From an uncultured Prevotella sp. (lineage in GTDB: Bacteria > Bacteroidota > Bacteroidia > Bacteroidales > Bacteroidaceae), in NCBI GenBank assembly GCA_945869265.1, contig CAMBOI010000010.1, positions 1 to 64,000 on the forward strand: a stretch of 64,000 nt of DNA, given 5' to 3'. The notes beneath the pieces were generated by a model, which was not told the DNA's origin, did no database searches, and saw only the letters and a program-made list of their open reading frames with translations. The translations under genes and the position numbers were made by a program. Each line of letters opens with the position of its first letter. Position 1 is the first letter of the stretch. Below are positions 27,455 through 35,925 of this stretch, piece after piece.

Positions 27455-30307
27455 TTATTTCATTGCATTGCGCAGCTTATCCACGGCTGTCGTGATCATG
27501 TCGTGGGTGCCGCTGCCGTCGGTGACGTATTTCACCACCATGTTGGCATATTCCACTGCTTCCTTCAGCTCGGCCGATGTGCTCTCGTCGGGAGTGCCAG
27601 CCCTGCGCAGAAGTCCTGTCAGCGGGCGGAGGTCTTCCATCTCGGCAAGGTTGCCTGGACGCATAGTGTTGATGGCCTTATTTAGCTTGGCTGCCGCAGC
27701 GTTAACCTTCTTCTGGGTTAAAGCTGCATTGCTGCCATTTACCATTTTGGCATCGTCGAGAGCCTTCACAAGGCGCCAATATCCGTTGGGAGCCCACTTG
27801 TCCTGTTCTGCCACTCTCTCCTCTGCCATTGCGATGAGAGCTTGCAACTCACTCTTATCTACCTCAGCAGTACTCTCGTTTACCTCGATTTGGGTTGCAT
27901 CGGTGTGGTTGATGCGATAATAGTGGGTGGTATGATTAGAGCGATAGTAGTCGGGCTGGAAGGTCTGTCCGTTTACTGTCAGAGTGTATATGTTGCCGTT
28001 CACTCCAGAGTCCTTTGTAGGGCGGTTGGCAGTGATGTTGTTGAGATATGAGTCGATGTTGAGTGTGGCGTCGCTCCATGTCATGGCGTCAGTGCCTGTC
28101 ATGGCTAATGGTCCATACATCAGTGTTCCCACCCATGCATCGTCGAGTTGCGTGCCGTCGGCACTTGCCACGTCGCTTGTCAGTTTGTCGGCACCATAGT
28201 TGATGTGCTTGGTGAAAGGCATTTCCACCTCTATCACATCTCCTTTCTTCCATGTGCGCTCCACACTGTAATATGTAGATGGTTGGCAGTTAGTGGTGAT
28301 AGTCTTTCCGTTGAGCTTTACCGTGAAGCCCGCGGTTGCCCAATAGGGAACGCGGAGCTTCAAGGTAAATTTGCCTTTGCCCTCAACAATTGAAATCTTC
28401 GATGATTCAGCAGGCCAAAGACAATCCTGGACAATCTTTATTCCTTTTTCTTTCCAAACCAAATTAGTAGGTATATATAATGTAACAAAGAGAGAGTTGT
28501 CATTAACAAAGTATGCAGCCTCCTGATACTTGGTGTGGTTCTCCGATCCCGTACCTCCGCAGCATGTGGATTGCGGTGTTTCGTTGCCGAATGGTTTTGT
28601 GGCATTCAGTCCCACGGCATATTGGTAGCAAGTCTGGTAGTGTTCAGGGTTGAGCGATCCAATAATCTGGTTGTAGAGCACTCGCTCGTAGTAGTCCATA
28701 TATCTTGCGTCGTCGGGGTTGTAACAGTTGAGGTCGCGCGTGAGTTTCAGCAGGTTATATGCGCAGCAAGTCTCGTTGATGTCGGGATTGCTCTCAGCCT
28801 CTCCCTCCTGCATGCCATTTGTTGCCATACTCAGGATTTGTGTATATGGTTGGCGGAACATCTCTCCGTTGCCCACTCCACCAGTGGCATATACATATCG
28901 TCCCTGAAGCAGTGTCCAGAAATTTTGGGCTATATTATAATAATAGGTGTTGCCGTTGCCATTGTATGAGCGCAGTGCACCTATAATCATAGGTATGTGC
29001 TGGTTGGCATGGCGTGTGCGTATGTCGTCGATGTTCCTCGACAGCGGGTCGTAGAATTTTGGTGCGTCAAAGTAGTTGCTTGCCTCAAGGAGTTTTGCCT
29101 TCTCGTCCTCGTCGCTCACCATCTCCGACAGGCGTGCCAGTGATTCGCTGATGCCGCCCACCTCTCCGGCGATATACATATCCCACATCTCATAGCGGTT
29201 GCCTGGACGCTCACGGCGTTCCTTCTGTGTGCCATCCTGCTTCACGTATGTGCGGTAGTGCATGCGGTTCCACACCCACAATCCCATATCCTTGGCAATG
29301 GTGAGTGCTTTGTTGGCAATTTCCTTGTCGTCAAACAGGTTGGCGATGTCGATAAGTCCGGCAAGCTGCTTGTGCACCGAGTAATATGGTGCCCACACTC
29401 CGTCGGTGTTATTGTATGGCGCATATCGCTCAATGAGGGCACAGTGTTGTGCGGGAATGGCGTTGATATATCCATAGCCATATTCCTTATACTTCTTTTT
29501 ATATCCGTCGAAGTCGCTCCAGGCTCCCTTCATATTGCCCAACTCTTCCTCGGGGGCGAAATCGCGAGCCTCCCAATAGCGTCCTAACTTCTCATTATAT
29601 ACGAAGGTGCGCTCCTGACATTCGCGCAGTTCGTTCACCATCCTCACGATATTCTTTCTAAGGATATCCTTCTGCACAGGGTCGGTGGTTACGGCATAAG
29701 CTTGTGCCAATGCCGACATATAATGCCCTGAACCATGACCTTTGAGCTTGCAGTCGGGAGCGTCCCATCCGTCACTGACGGTATATCCCTCGGTGGGCAA
29801 TCCATAGGTGTCGCGATAGTTGTAGAGTTGCTGAGTAACGTCCCACGAACAAATTTCGCGGATAGCCTCGTCACGGTTCCATGTCAACCTGTTGTCTCCA
29901 TTGAGGGTGACATCCGATAGGGGTAAGGTATGTGCCACGGCATTGCGTGGCACATCACTCTCACCCTTCACCACCTTCACCTCAGCGGCAACAGGGAAAC
30001 CCTGTTCGGTGGTTTCGTCTCCAATTATGTAACCATTAACTTTATATGACTTCCCGGCTGGATTTTTCTTACTGTCGGCCTGTTCCTTCTCTTTGGCGAG
30101 GGCAGAATTGCTCCATCTCACCTGTCGATATTCTGCCTGTCCGTTGCTGTATGTCACCCATACCAAATAGGGCAGACGTGGGGCAGTGCCCTCTGGACAG
30201 TTCACCACCACAGGACTCACATCTTTTATAATGCGAGGGCTTCCGTTGTTGGCACTTGTCGTGAGAGTCATCATCGAACAGCACACGATAGCCATGATTT
30301 TTTTCAT
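27455..30307 (-). CDS. GH146-type beta-L-arabinofuranosidase (DUF1680 superfamily)
   Basis: The protein has about 950 residues with a signal peptide, an N-terminal Ig-like part, an (alpha/alpha)6 barrel (about 130-640) and C-terminal beta and helical segments with a FIVAR-like end. The DUF1680 zinc site is visible: E512 and C514 in NETCCAYN, and C582-C583 in STCCGGTGSENH. The CCGG rather than CCPSN context points to GH146 rather than GH127. These enzymes release beta-L-arabinofuranose. It is the first gene of the minus-strand arm. ATG 30316 is an alternative start. The nearest upstream box (TTATTTTG, about 30362-30369) is an imperfect -7 match. Confidence 0.8.
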   Translation of the reverse strand: MKKIMAIVCCSMMTLTTSANNGSPRIIKDVSPVVVNCPEGTAPRLPYLVWVTYSNGQAEYRQVRWSNSALAKEKEQADSKKNPAGKSYKVNGYIIGDETTEQGFPVAAEVKVVKGESDVPRNAVAHTLPLSDVTLNGDNRLTWNRDEAIREICSWDVTQQLYNYRDTYGLPTEGYTVSDGWDAPDCKLKGHGSGHYMSALAQAYAVTTDPVQKDILRKNIVRMVNELRECQERTFVYNEKLGRYWEARDFAPEEELGNMKGAWSDFDGYKKKYKEYGYGYINAIPAQHCALIERYAPYNNTDGVWAPYYSVHKQLAGLIDIANLFDDKEIANKALTIAKDMGLWVWNRMHYRTYVKQDGTQKERRERPGNRYEMWDMYIAGEVGGISESLARLSEMVSDEDEKAKLLEASNYFDAPKFYDPLSRNIDDIRTRHANQHIPMIIGALRSYNGNGNTYYYNIAQNFWTLLQGRYVYATGGVGNGEMFRQPYTQILSMATNGMQEGEAESNPDINETCCAYNLLKLTRDLNCYNPDDARYMDYYERVLYNQIIGSLNPEHYQTCYQYAVGLNATKPFGNETPQSTCCGGTGSENHTKYQEAAYFVNDNSLFVTLYIPTNLVWKEKGIKIVQDCLWPAESSKISIVEGKGKFTLKLRVPYWATAGFTVKLNGKTITTNCQPSTYYSVERTWKKGDVIEVEMPFTKHINYGADKLTSDVASADGTQLDDAWVGTLMYGPLAMTGTDAMTWSDATLNIDSYLNNITANRPTKDSGVNGNIYTLTVNGQTFQPDYYRSNHTTHYYRINHTDATQIEVNESTAEVDKSELQALIAMAEERVAEQDKWAPNGYWRLVKALDDAKMVNGSNAALTQKKVNAAAAKLNKAINTMRPGNLAEMEDLRPLTGLLRRAGTPDESTSAELKEAVEYANMVVKYVTDGSGTHDMITTAVDKLRNAMK

Positions 30308-30575
30308 CTGTATCATAATATAGTTTTTTTAGTTATTCAGACTGTGTTTCGATTCACGCTGCAAAATAATATAATTTTAATGAAACGGAATGAAAAAATC
30401 GTCTCAATTGGTGTAAAAATCGTCCCAATCTTACAAAAATCCCGCATTTCAGTACAATTTTTGCATTGTATCACCATTGCCACTGCTCCAATAATCCTCC
30501 AATCTTCCTCCGTACCAAAGTCGGTGATGCTCCATATCAAAGTCGGTGGTACTCCTATCTGGGTGGGGTAAAAAA

Positions 30576-30608
30576 GCGGAGTCACAGCGGAGTCATAGCG
30601 GAGTAACA
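30576..30608 (+). repeat. three 11-bp tandem repeats
   Basis: AGCGGAGTCAC, AGCGGAGTCAT and AGCGGAGTAAC follow each other directly. Function unknown. Confidence 0.7.
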
Positions 30609-30774
30609 TTGGCGCAGAGTCTCCTCAGCACAAGGAAATAATGCTGAGGAAGACATCACACTCGACCAATTGTTTATGATAAAAGCCATAATTATTATGG
30701 AAACTAGGAGATAATGAGGCAAAAATATGTTAAATAATCAAGATTTTATAGTTAAAAAACCTTTTTATTGCCAC

Positions 30775-30903
30775 TTCTGCCACCCTTTTGCCACCCTTTT
30801 GCCACCACTTAACCATCAGACAATGTGATATTTAAGGTGATAGGTGGCAAAGGTGGCAAAAGAAAATTAAAATCACTGATGCGCGCGCGTACGCGCGTGA
30901 GGA
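30775..30903 (+). repeat. inverted GCCACC arrays plus GC palindrome
   Basis: Three tandem TTTTGCCACC-like units on the left face GGTGGCAAAGGTGGCAAAA on the right, then a short AT-rich piece and the palindrome GCGCGCGTACGCGC. I recall this arrangement upstream of VirE/primase-type genes on Bacteroidota mobile elements; no such gene is present here, so it may be a leftover. Confidence 0.5.
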
Positions 30904-31059
30904 AGTGGGCAATTTGATGAGATGTGGATAGTAGTAGTGATTGCGTGACTACAGTTATTGTAATGTACTCACTATAGTTTTCTGAATGTTCACACTATAG
31001 CTATCATAAAGTTCTTATTATTGCTATTATAATTATACAAGAATAGGCATCTAATCTAT

Positions 31060-31141
31060 GTTCCGCACTGCGGAACGTACGTTCACCACTGCGGAACGTA
31101 CATACCGCAGTGCGGAATATACATACAGCAGTGCGGAACAT
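31060..31141 (+). repeat. four-copy palindromic repeat array
   Basis: Units based on GTTCCGCACTGCGGAAC recur about every 20 bp: one perfect palindrome (31060-31076), then three partly degraded copies centred on CACTGCGGAAC or GCAGTGCGGAA. Orientation cannot be defined because the unit is palindromic. Confidence 0.7.
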
Positions 31142-31272
31142 AACTCAAACATAGGCTTCACATAACTTTATATTAGCTTTAGTGATAAAATATAGATAGT
31201 TAGAGTGAAAAAATCTATTCACTCTGTTCAGTACATGCGACAATAGTCATATTGAGATTGATACAGTAGCTG

Positions 31273-31310
31273 TTTCTATATGTCGTCTTTCTATTTCAAT
31301 GCCGTCATGT
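31273..31310 (+). repeat. 38-bp direct repeat, left copy
   Basis: It matches 33065-33102 with a single T/C difference. On the minus strand both copies can be read as HDGIEIERRHIE, and the difference is synonymous (AGA/AGG), so the repeat may derive from coding DNA. The two copies flank the ATPase gene. Confidence 0.8.
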
Positions 31311-31496
31311 ACAAGGTATTTTTATGTCGTTCTTGACACTTTTCCAAGGTGTTTTTGCCATAAAACATACACTTTTCCAAGGCACTTTCCTGCTGCAGGA
31401 GATAAATACAATAATTGAAATATCAAAACTTTTATCAGATTATTTATTGATATATACAGATAATTAACAGTTGCCAATCTACTAATTGCAATAAAT

Positions 31497-32954
31497 CTAC
31501 ACAAATAAGCAATCCATCGTCAGCACTTTTACAAAATCACTGGAATACTCGTTGTATTTTATGCCGTAAGTTGAAATGAGTGTAGGATGGATGACCGTTT
31601 TCCTTGGTATGCGTTCTGACAGAAGGTTCTGCCGGTGAATTAGAGTGTTGTGATATGACTTGTCAACAGTGAACTCCTCGCTGTAGAATTTCATTTCACA
31701 CAGGTTTACGACATTATCCTTACGTATGATGAGCAAATCAATCTGTGTACCTGCGTCATCCTCGGAGTCGCCTGTGACAGACCATGCCGATTGAGTCGAT
31801 GACACACCAGAAATACCTAATGCCGACTTAATTTGCGAGATATGTGAAAGACAGACTTCCTCAAATGCAAACCCACGCCATGAATTTACTTTGGGTGACG
31901 TATGACTTGCTGACCAGAACCCCTCGCCAAGAGAGGCCGTGCCGCTTACGAAACGAATATAAAACAATGAGAAATGATCGATGAGCTTATAGCGTTCCTC
32001 GCGCTTGCCCATTCCAAAAGGCTGATAGCAGAGAACATAGTCGCTTGCAACAAGGGCGCGCAGGAGTTTTGTCAGGGAACCACTGTCGGCAATGCCTGTA
32101 AGGCGTGATATTTCCTGTCGGGTGTGACCGGAGCGTCTGCTTGAAAGCACACTTACAATTTTTTTTATGTCTTCGGGATTGGAGAATGCCGAGGAGAACA
32201 TCCTGTCGTATTCATCCTTGAGTTTTGCTTGTCGTGAGAAGAAAATGTCCTCGACATTTTGTGCCAAACTGTATTCACGGCGCAGATAGCCAAGGTAATA
32301 CGGAATGCCTCCGAATATCATGTAACTCTGCACCATGTCATAGCGAGACATACGGATGTCCCTGCTTTTGTAGTATGCCTCACATTCGCCAAGGGTGAAT
32401 GGGCGGAGACATATTTCGTATGTGATTCTACCATATAACCCTCCATGATTATTCACAAGGTTGTCCTGCATCCAAGATGTGGCACTTCCGCATACAACAA
32501 GCATGATGTTATGGCGATGGCAGGCCCAACTATTCCAGAATGACTCAAATGCACGCACAAATCCTGAACGGGCTGTGTCCATCCATGGCAGTTCGTCGAG
32601 AAAAACCAGAATTCTCTCCCCATTGTCTTTCTCCATAAGCAATTGCTCGAGCATAAAGAAAGCCTCTAACCATGTTTTCGGACATTTGTTTTGTTTCATC
32701 CCATAAATTTTCAGGGAATAAAAGAATCCTCGTAGCTGGTCATTAGTGAGTTTTTTATTACCCTCGTCATCGAATGGAGACAATCCTGCATGTCGAAACG
32801 TTATTCTGCCTCGGAACGTTTCGTCAACAAGGTATGTCTTGCCCACCCTTCTTCTGCCATATACGGCAACAAATTCAGCCTTGCCACTATCGTATAACGA
32901 CATTAGTTCACTGGTTTCTCTTTCTCGTCCAATAATGTTTGTCATATTTGCCAA
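31497..32954 (-). CDS. AAA ATPase with DUF234/nuclease-like C-terminus
   Basis: The 485-residue cytoplasmic protein has a Walker A motif in YGRRRVGKTYL (about residue 34), Walker B in ILVFLDELPWMD, and a winged-helix region (about 270-330). Its C-terminal DUF234 domain contains QIDLLIIRKDN and NLCEMKF, a D...ExK pattern of PD-(D/E)xK nucleases. Such ATPases are common and mobile in Bacteroidota and archaea; their biological role is unclear. It has its own -7 box TATCTTTG (32974-32981) and is bracketed by 38-bp direct repeats. It looks like an insertion between the arms of the glycan locus. Confidence 0.82.
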   Translation of the reverse strand: MANMTNIIGRERETSELMSLYDSGKAEFVAVYGRRRVGKTYLVDETFRGRITFRHAGLSPFDDEGNKKLTNDQLRGFFYSLKIYGMKQNKCPKTWLEAFFMLEQLLMEKDNGERILVFLDELPWMDTARSGFVRAFESFWNSWACHRHNIMLVVCGSATSWMQDNLVNNHGGLYGRITYEICLRPFTLGECEAYYKSRDIRMSRYDMVQSYMIFGGIPYYLGYLRREYSLAQNVEDIFFSRQAKLKDEYDRMFSSAFSNPEDIKKIVSVLSSRRSGHTRQEISRLTGIADSGSLTKLLRALVASDYVLCYQPFGMGKREERYKLIDHFSLFYIRFVSGTASLGEGFWSASHTSPKVNSWRGFAFEEVCLSHISQIKSALGISGVSSTQSAWSVTGDSEDDAGTQIDLLIIRKDNVVNLCEMKFYSEEFTVDKSYHNTLIHRQNLLSERIPRKTVIHPTLISTYGIKYNEYSSDFVKVLTMDCLFV

Positions 32955-32973
32955 TAATGCTTATAATTTTCTG

Positions 32974-32981
32974 CAAAGATA
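32974..32981 (-). promoter_or_regulatory. -7 box of the ATPase gene
   Basis: TATCTTTG on the minus strand, 20 bp before the start codon at 32954. Confidence 0.5.
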
Positions 32982-33064
32982 GTAAAAATATCAATATCAG
33001 AAAAATATAAGGCATTATTTAGTTTATAATTAACTGTAATTATATCTTTTTAGCTTTTTAACTA

Positions 33065-33102
33065 TTTCTATATGTCGCCTTTCTATTTCAATGCCGTCAT
33101 GT
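33065..33102 (+). repeat. 38-bp direct repeat, right copy
   Basis: This is the partner of 31273-31310, one base different. The distance between the copies is about 1.75 kb, just enough for the ATPase gene and its promoter. Confidence 0.8.
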
Positions 33103-33153
33103 CAATGCGGAATATCTGTCTTTGCATTGGCTGTTTCCTTTTTATGAACATGG

Positions 33154-33324
33154 TCATGTAATCGGTGCATAGATGATCTTGCCGCGATTCTCGAAATTGC
33201 CGTTGCATAAGACGTACGCCTTGGATATTGCATAGTCAGGATTGCTTAATACATTGCTTAAGGCATTGTGTCTTTCGAAGTCTTTTCCCGATTTGACCTC
33301 TATTGGTATCGCCATATTAAATGT
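33154..33324 (-). pseudogene. C-terminal remnant of a DUF4143-family ATPase
   Basis: From the ATG at 33315 the minus strand gives 53 residues starting MAIPIEVKSGKDFERHNALS and ending with KAYVLCNGNFENRGKIIYAPIT. This is the conserved nuclease-like tail of DUF4143/AAA_14 ATPases (IEVKSGK contains the ExK motif). A stop lies four codons upstream of the ATG and nothing of the ATPase domain precedes it. It is the opposite end of the same family whose N-terminal scrap lies at 14007-14203. The two need not come from one gene. Confidence 0.65.
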
Positions 33325-33440
33325 TCATAAAAACGTCCTGATAATGGAAAAATAGTACTGAAAAGCATTAAAATAGGCAAAACGAGACTATTTTTGTATT
33401 GTTTGAGACGATTTTTTCTTTCTATTATAAATAAAAGGAG

Positions 33441-33448
33441 TATCTTTG
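33441..33448 (+). promoter_or_regulatory. -7 box of the GH127-GH97-regulator operon
   Basis: TATCTTTG on the plus strand, 43 bp before the GH127 start at 33492, preceded by AT-rich sequence. Confidence 0.55.
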
Positions 33449-33491
33449 CAAGCGAAATACAGTAATCGAAACAATAATTAAATAACCGAAT

Positions 33492-35918
33492 ATGAAAAAA
33501 ATCATTATCGCTACAATCATGGCGGCAGTAATGATGCCCGCCAATGCACAGAAGAAGGGTGGCCATGGCTATCCAATCACTCCTGTGGAGTTTACCAAAG
33601 TGAAAGTCACTGACTCGTTCTGGGGACAGAGACTAAAGGCAAGCCGCGAGGTAACTATACCACTCGCCTTCAGTAAGTGTGAGGAGACTGGACGATACAC
33701 CAACTTCGAGAAGGCTGCCAAGCCAAGTGAATCATATAAGGTGGAAGGATTGTCATTCGATGACACCGATGTATATAAGACCATAGAGGGCGCAAGCTAC
33801 TCACTGCAGACATATAGCGACAAGCGACTTGTGGAGTATATCGACAGTGTGCTCGACATTGTAGCAAAGGCTCAGGAGCCCGACGGATACCTATATACAT
33901 CGCGCACGATGAACCCGAAGCATCCTCATGAATGGGCTGGCGACAAGAGATGGTCGAAAGAGGAAGATCTCAGTCATGAACTATATAACCTCGGACACAT
34001 GGTGGAGGGAGCTGTTGCCCACTATCAGGCCACAGGTTCAAGGAAATTCCTCGACATAGCATGCCGTTATGCCGATTGTGTGTGCCGTGAGGTAGGTCCG
34101 AATAGCGGTCAGGCTTGTGTTGTTCCGGGACATCAGATTGCAGAGATGGCACTGTGCAAACTATATGTGCTGACTGGCGAGAAGAAATACCTTGATGAAG
34201 CAAAGTTCTTGCTCGACTATCGCGGAAAGACGCAGTTTAAGAGCGAGTACAGTCAGAGTCACCTGCCAGTGCTTGAGCAGGATGAGGCTGTGGGACACGC
34301 CGTGCGTGCTGCATATATGTATGCCGGTATGGCTGATGTGGCTGCCCTTACTGGCGACAAGTCGTACATCGAGGCCATCGACCGTATATGGGAAAACATT
34401 GTGAGCAAGAAGATGTACATCACTGGAGGTATTGGTTCTACAGCCTCCGGAGAGGCTTTCGGCAAGAACTATGAACTGCCAAATATGTCGGCATATTGCG
34501 AGACATGCGCTGCCATTGGTAATGTATATGTCAACTATCGATTGTTCCTGCTCCACGGAGAGTCGAAATACTACGATGTGCTCGAGCGTTCGCTGTATAA
34601 CGGACTCATCTCGGGTGTGTCGCTCGACGGTGGCGGTTTCTTCTATCCCAATCCCCTTGAGTCAATGGGTCAGCACCAGCGCCAACCGTGGTTTGGATGC
34701 GCTTGCTGTCCTTCGAACATAGCACGATTCATTCCCTCTTTGCCTGGATATGTATATGCCGTGAAGGACAACAACGTGTATGTAAATCTCTTTATGAGCA
34801 ATACATCAACACTTGACGTGAAAGGTAAGAAAGTGACTATTGAGCAAACTACAGAATATCCCTGGAATGGTGACATCGCAATCAAGGTGGGAGCCAATAA
34901 GGCTGGACAATGGGGAATGAAGGTTCGTATTCCGGGATGGGTGCGCAACCAGGTAGTGCCAAGTAACTTGTATGAATATAGCGACAACTTGCGCCCGCAA
35001 TATAGTATAGAGGTGAACGGAGTGAAGGTGGAAGGCAAAATAGAAGCCGACGGATACTTCACCATCAATCGCAAATGGAAGAAGGGCGATGTGGTGAGAG
35101 TACACTTCGACATGGAACCACGCACAGTTCGTGCAAACGGAATGGTTGAGGCTGACCGTGGATTTGTTGCCATTGAGCGCGGTCCGGTTGTGTATTGCAC
35201 CGAATGGCCCGACAATGACTTTGATCTTATGGGAGTGCTGATCAACCAGAGCCCAAAGATGGTTGTGGAGGACGGTACATTGCATGCAAAGCATGCCAAG
35301 GAGGCCGATTATTATATAAAGGTGATAAAGACAGATGGTCAGATATTGAGCTTCGACAAGAGCGGACGACTCACCACAAAGGATGTGCGCATGACATTTA
35401 TTCCATATTATGCTTGGTGTCATCGCGGTAGTGGAAAGATGCGCGTATGGCAGGCTCAGGATCTCAATGCATCACGTCCCTCTAAGCCAGCAACACTTGC
35501 CTCATTGAGTAAGATAACTGCCTCAACACCAGCTACGTCGCTCTCGTCAATAAATGACCGACTCGTTCCTAAGGATGGTGATGACCGCTCAATGCCCTAT
35601 TATCACTGGTGGCCTAAGAACAACTGCACAGAGTGGATAGCTTATGATTTCCCGCAGGAATCAACTGTACAGAGCTCAACAGTGTATTGGTTTGACGATG
35701 GTCCTTGGGGTGGCTGCCGCATACCAAAGGCATGGCGTATGTATTACAAGGACGGTGAAGGAAAATGGCAACCGGTGAGTGGTGCCGACAAGTATCCGTC
35801 TATCAAGGGAAGCGCATGTACAGTCAACTTCGACCCCGTGAAGACTACTGCCGTGAAGATTGAGATCGATTTGCCTGAGGACAACTCGGCTGGTCTCTTT
35901 GAGTGGAGCGTAAAGTAA
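33492..35918 (+). CDS. GH127 beta-L-arabinofuranosidase
   Basis: The 808-residue exported enzyme (signal ending near ANAQ) has the GH127 (alpha/alpha)6 barrel and two beta domains, plus a C-terminal extension (about 650-808) with a discoidin-like part (STVYWFDDGPWGGCRIPKAW). The zinc site residues fall almost where they do in the Bifidobacterium HypBA1 enzyme: E337 and C339 in YCETCAAIGN, then C405 and C406 in GCACCPSNIARF. HypBA1 releases beta-1,2-linked L-arabinofuranose from hydroxyproline-linked oligosaccharides. First gene of a plus-strand operon with GH97 and the regulator. Confidence 0.92.
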   Translation: MKKIIIATIMAAVMMPANAQKKGGHGYPITPVEFTKVKVTDSFWGQRLKASREVTIPLAFSKCEETGRYTNFEKAAKPSESYKVEGLSFDDTDVYKTIEGASYSLQTYSDKRLVEYIDSVLDIVAKAQEPDGYLYTSRTMNPKHPHEWAGDKRWSKEEDLSHELYNLGHMVEGAVAHYQATGSRKFLDIACRYADCVCREVGPNSGQACVVPGHQIAEMALCKLYVLTGEKKYLDEAKFLLDYRGKTQFKSEYSQSHLPVLEQDEAVGHAVRAAYMYAGMADVAALTGDKSYIEAIDRIWENIVSKKMYITGGIGSTASGEAFGKNYELPNMSAYCETCAAIGNVYVNYRLFLLHGESKYYDVLERSLYNGLISGVSLDGGGFFYPNPLESMGQHQRQPWFGCACCPSNIARFIPSLPGYVYAVKDNNVYVNLFMSNTSTLDVKGKKVTIEQTTEYPWNGDIAIKVGANKAGQWGMKVRIPGWVRNQVVPSNLYEYSDNLRPQYSIEVNGVKVEGKIEADGYFTINRKWKKGDVVRVHFDMEPRTVRANGMVEADRGFVAIERGPVVYCTEWPDNDFDLMGVLINQSPKMVVEDGTLHAKHAKEADYYIKVIKTDGQILSFDKSGRLTTKDVRMTFIPYYAWCHRGSGKMRVWQAQDLNASRPSKPATLASLSKITASTPATSLSSINDRLVPKDGDDRSMPYYHWWPKNNCTEWIAYDFPQESTVQSSTVYWFDDGPWGGCRIPKAWRMYYKDGEGKWQPVSGADKYPSIKGSACTVNFDPVKTTAVKIEIDLPEDNSAGLFEWSVK

Positions 35919-35925
35919 ATGAACA

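Larger units (their letters stand above)
30317..31496. other. gene-free, repeat-rich spacer between the two locus arms
   Basis: About 1.2 kb without a convincing gene. From left to right it holds a 19-bp imperfect direct repeat (caaagtcggtg..ctcc, about 30523-30560) and three 11-bp units AGCGGAGTCAC (30576-30608). Next are inverted TTTTGCCACC/GGTGGCAAAA arrays (30775-30865), an alternating GCGCGCGTACGCGC block (about 30883-30898) and a palindromic array (31060-31141). A copy of the 38-bp direct repeat lies at 31273-31310, and CACTTTTCCAAGG occurs twice (31340-31383). This looks like debris of mobile DNA. Confidence 0.6.

Noticed and set aside
31060..31141. Possible CRISPR array
   Set aside because: The units are palindromic, only ~20 bp apart with almost no spacer, and there are no cas genes in the window.
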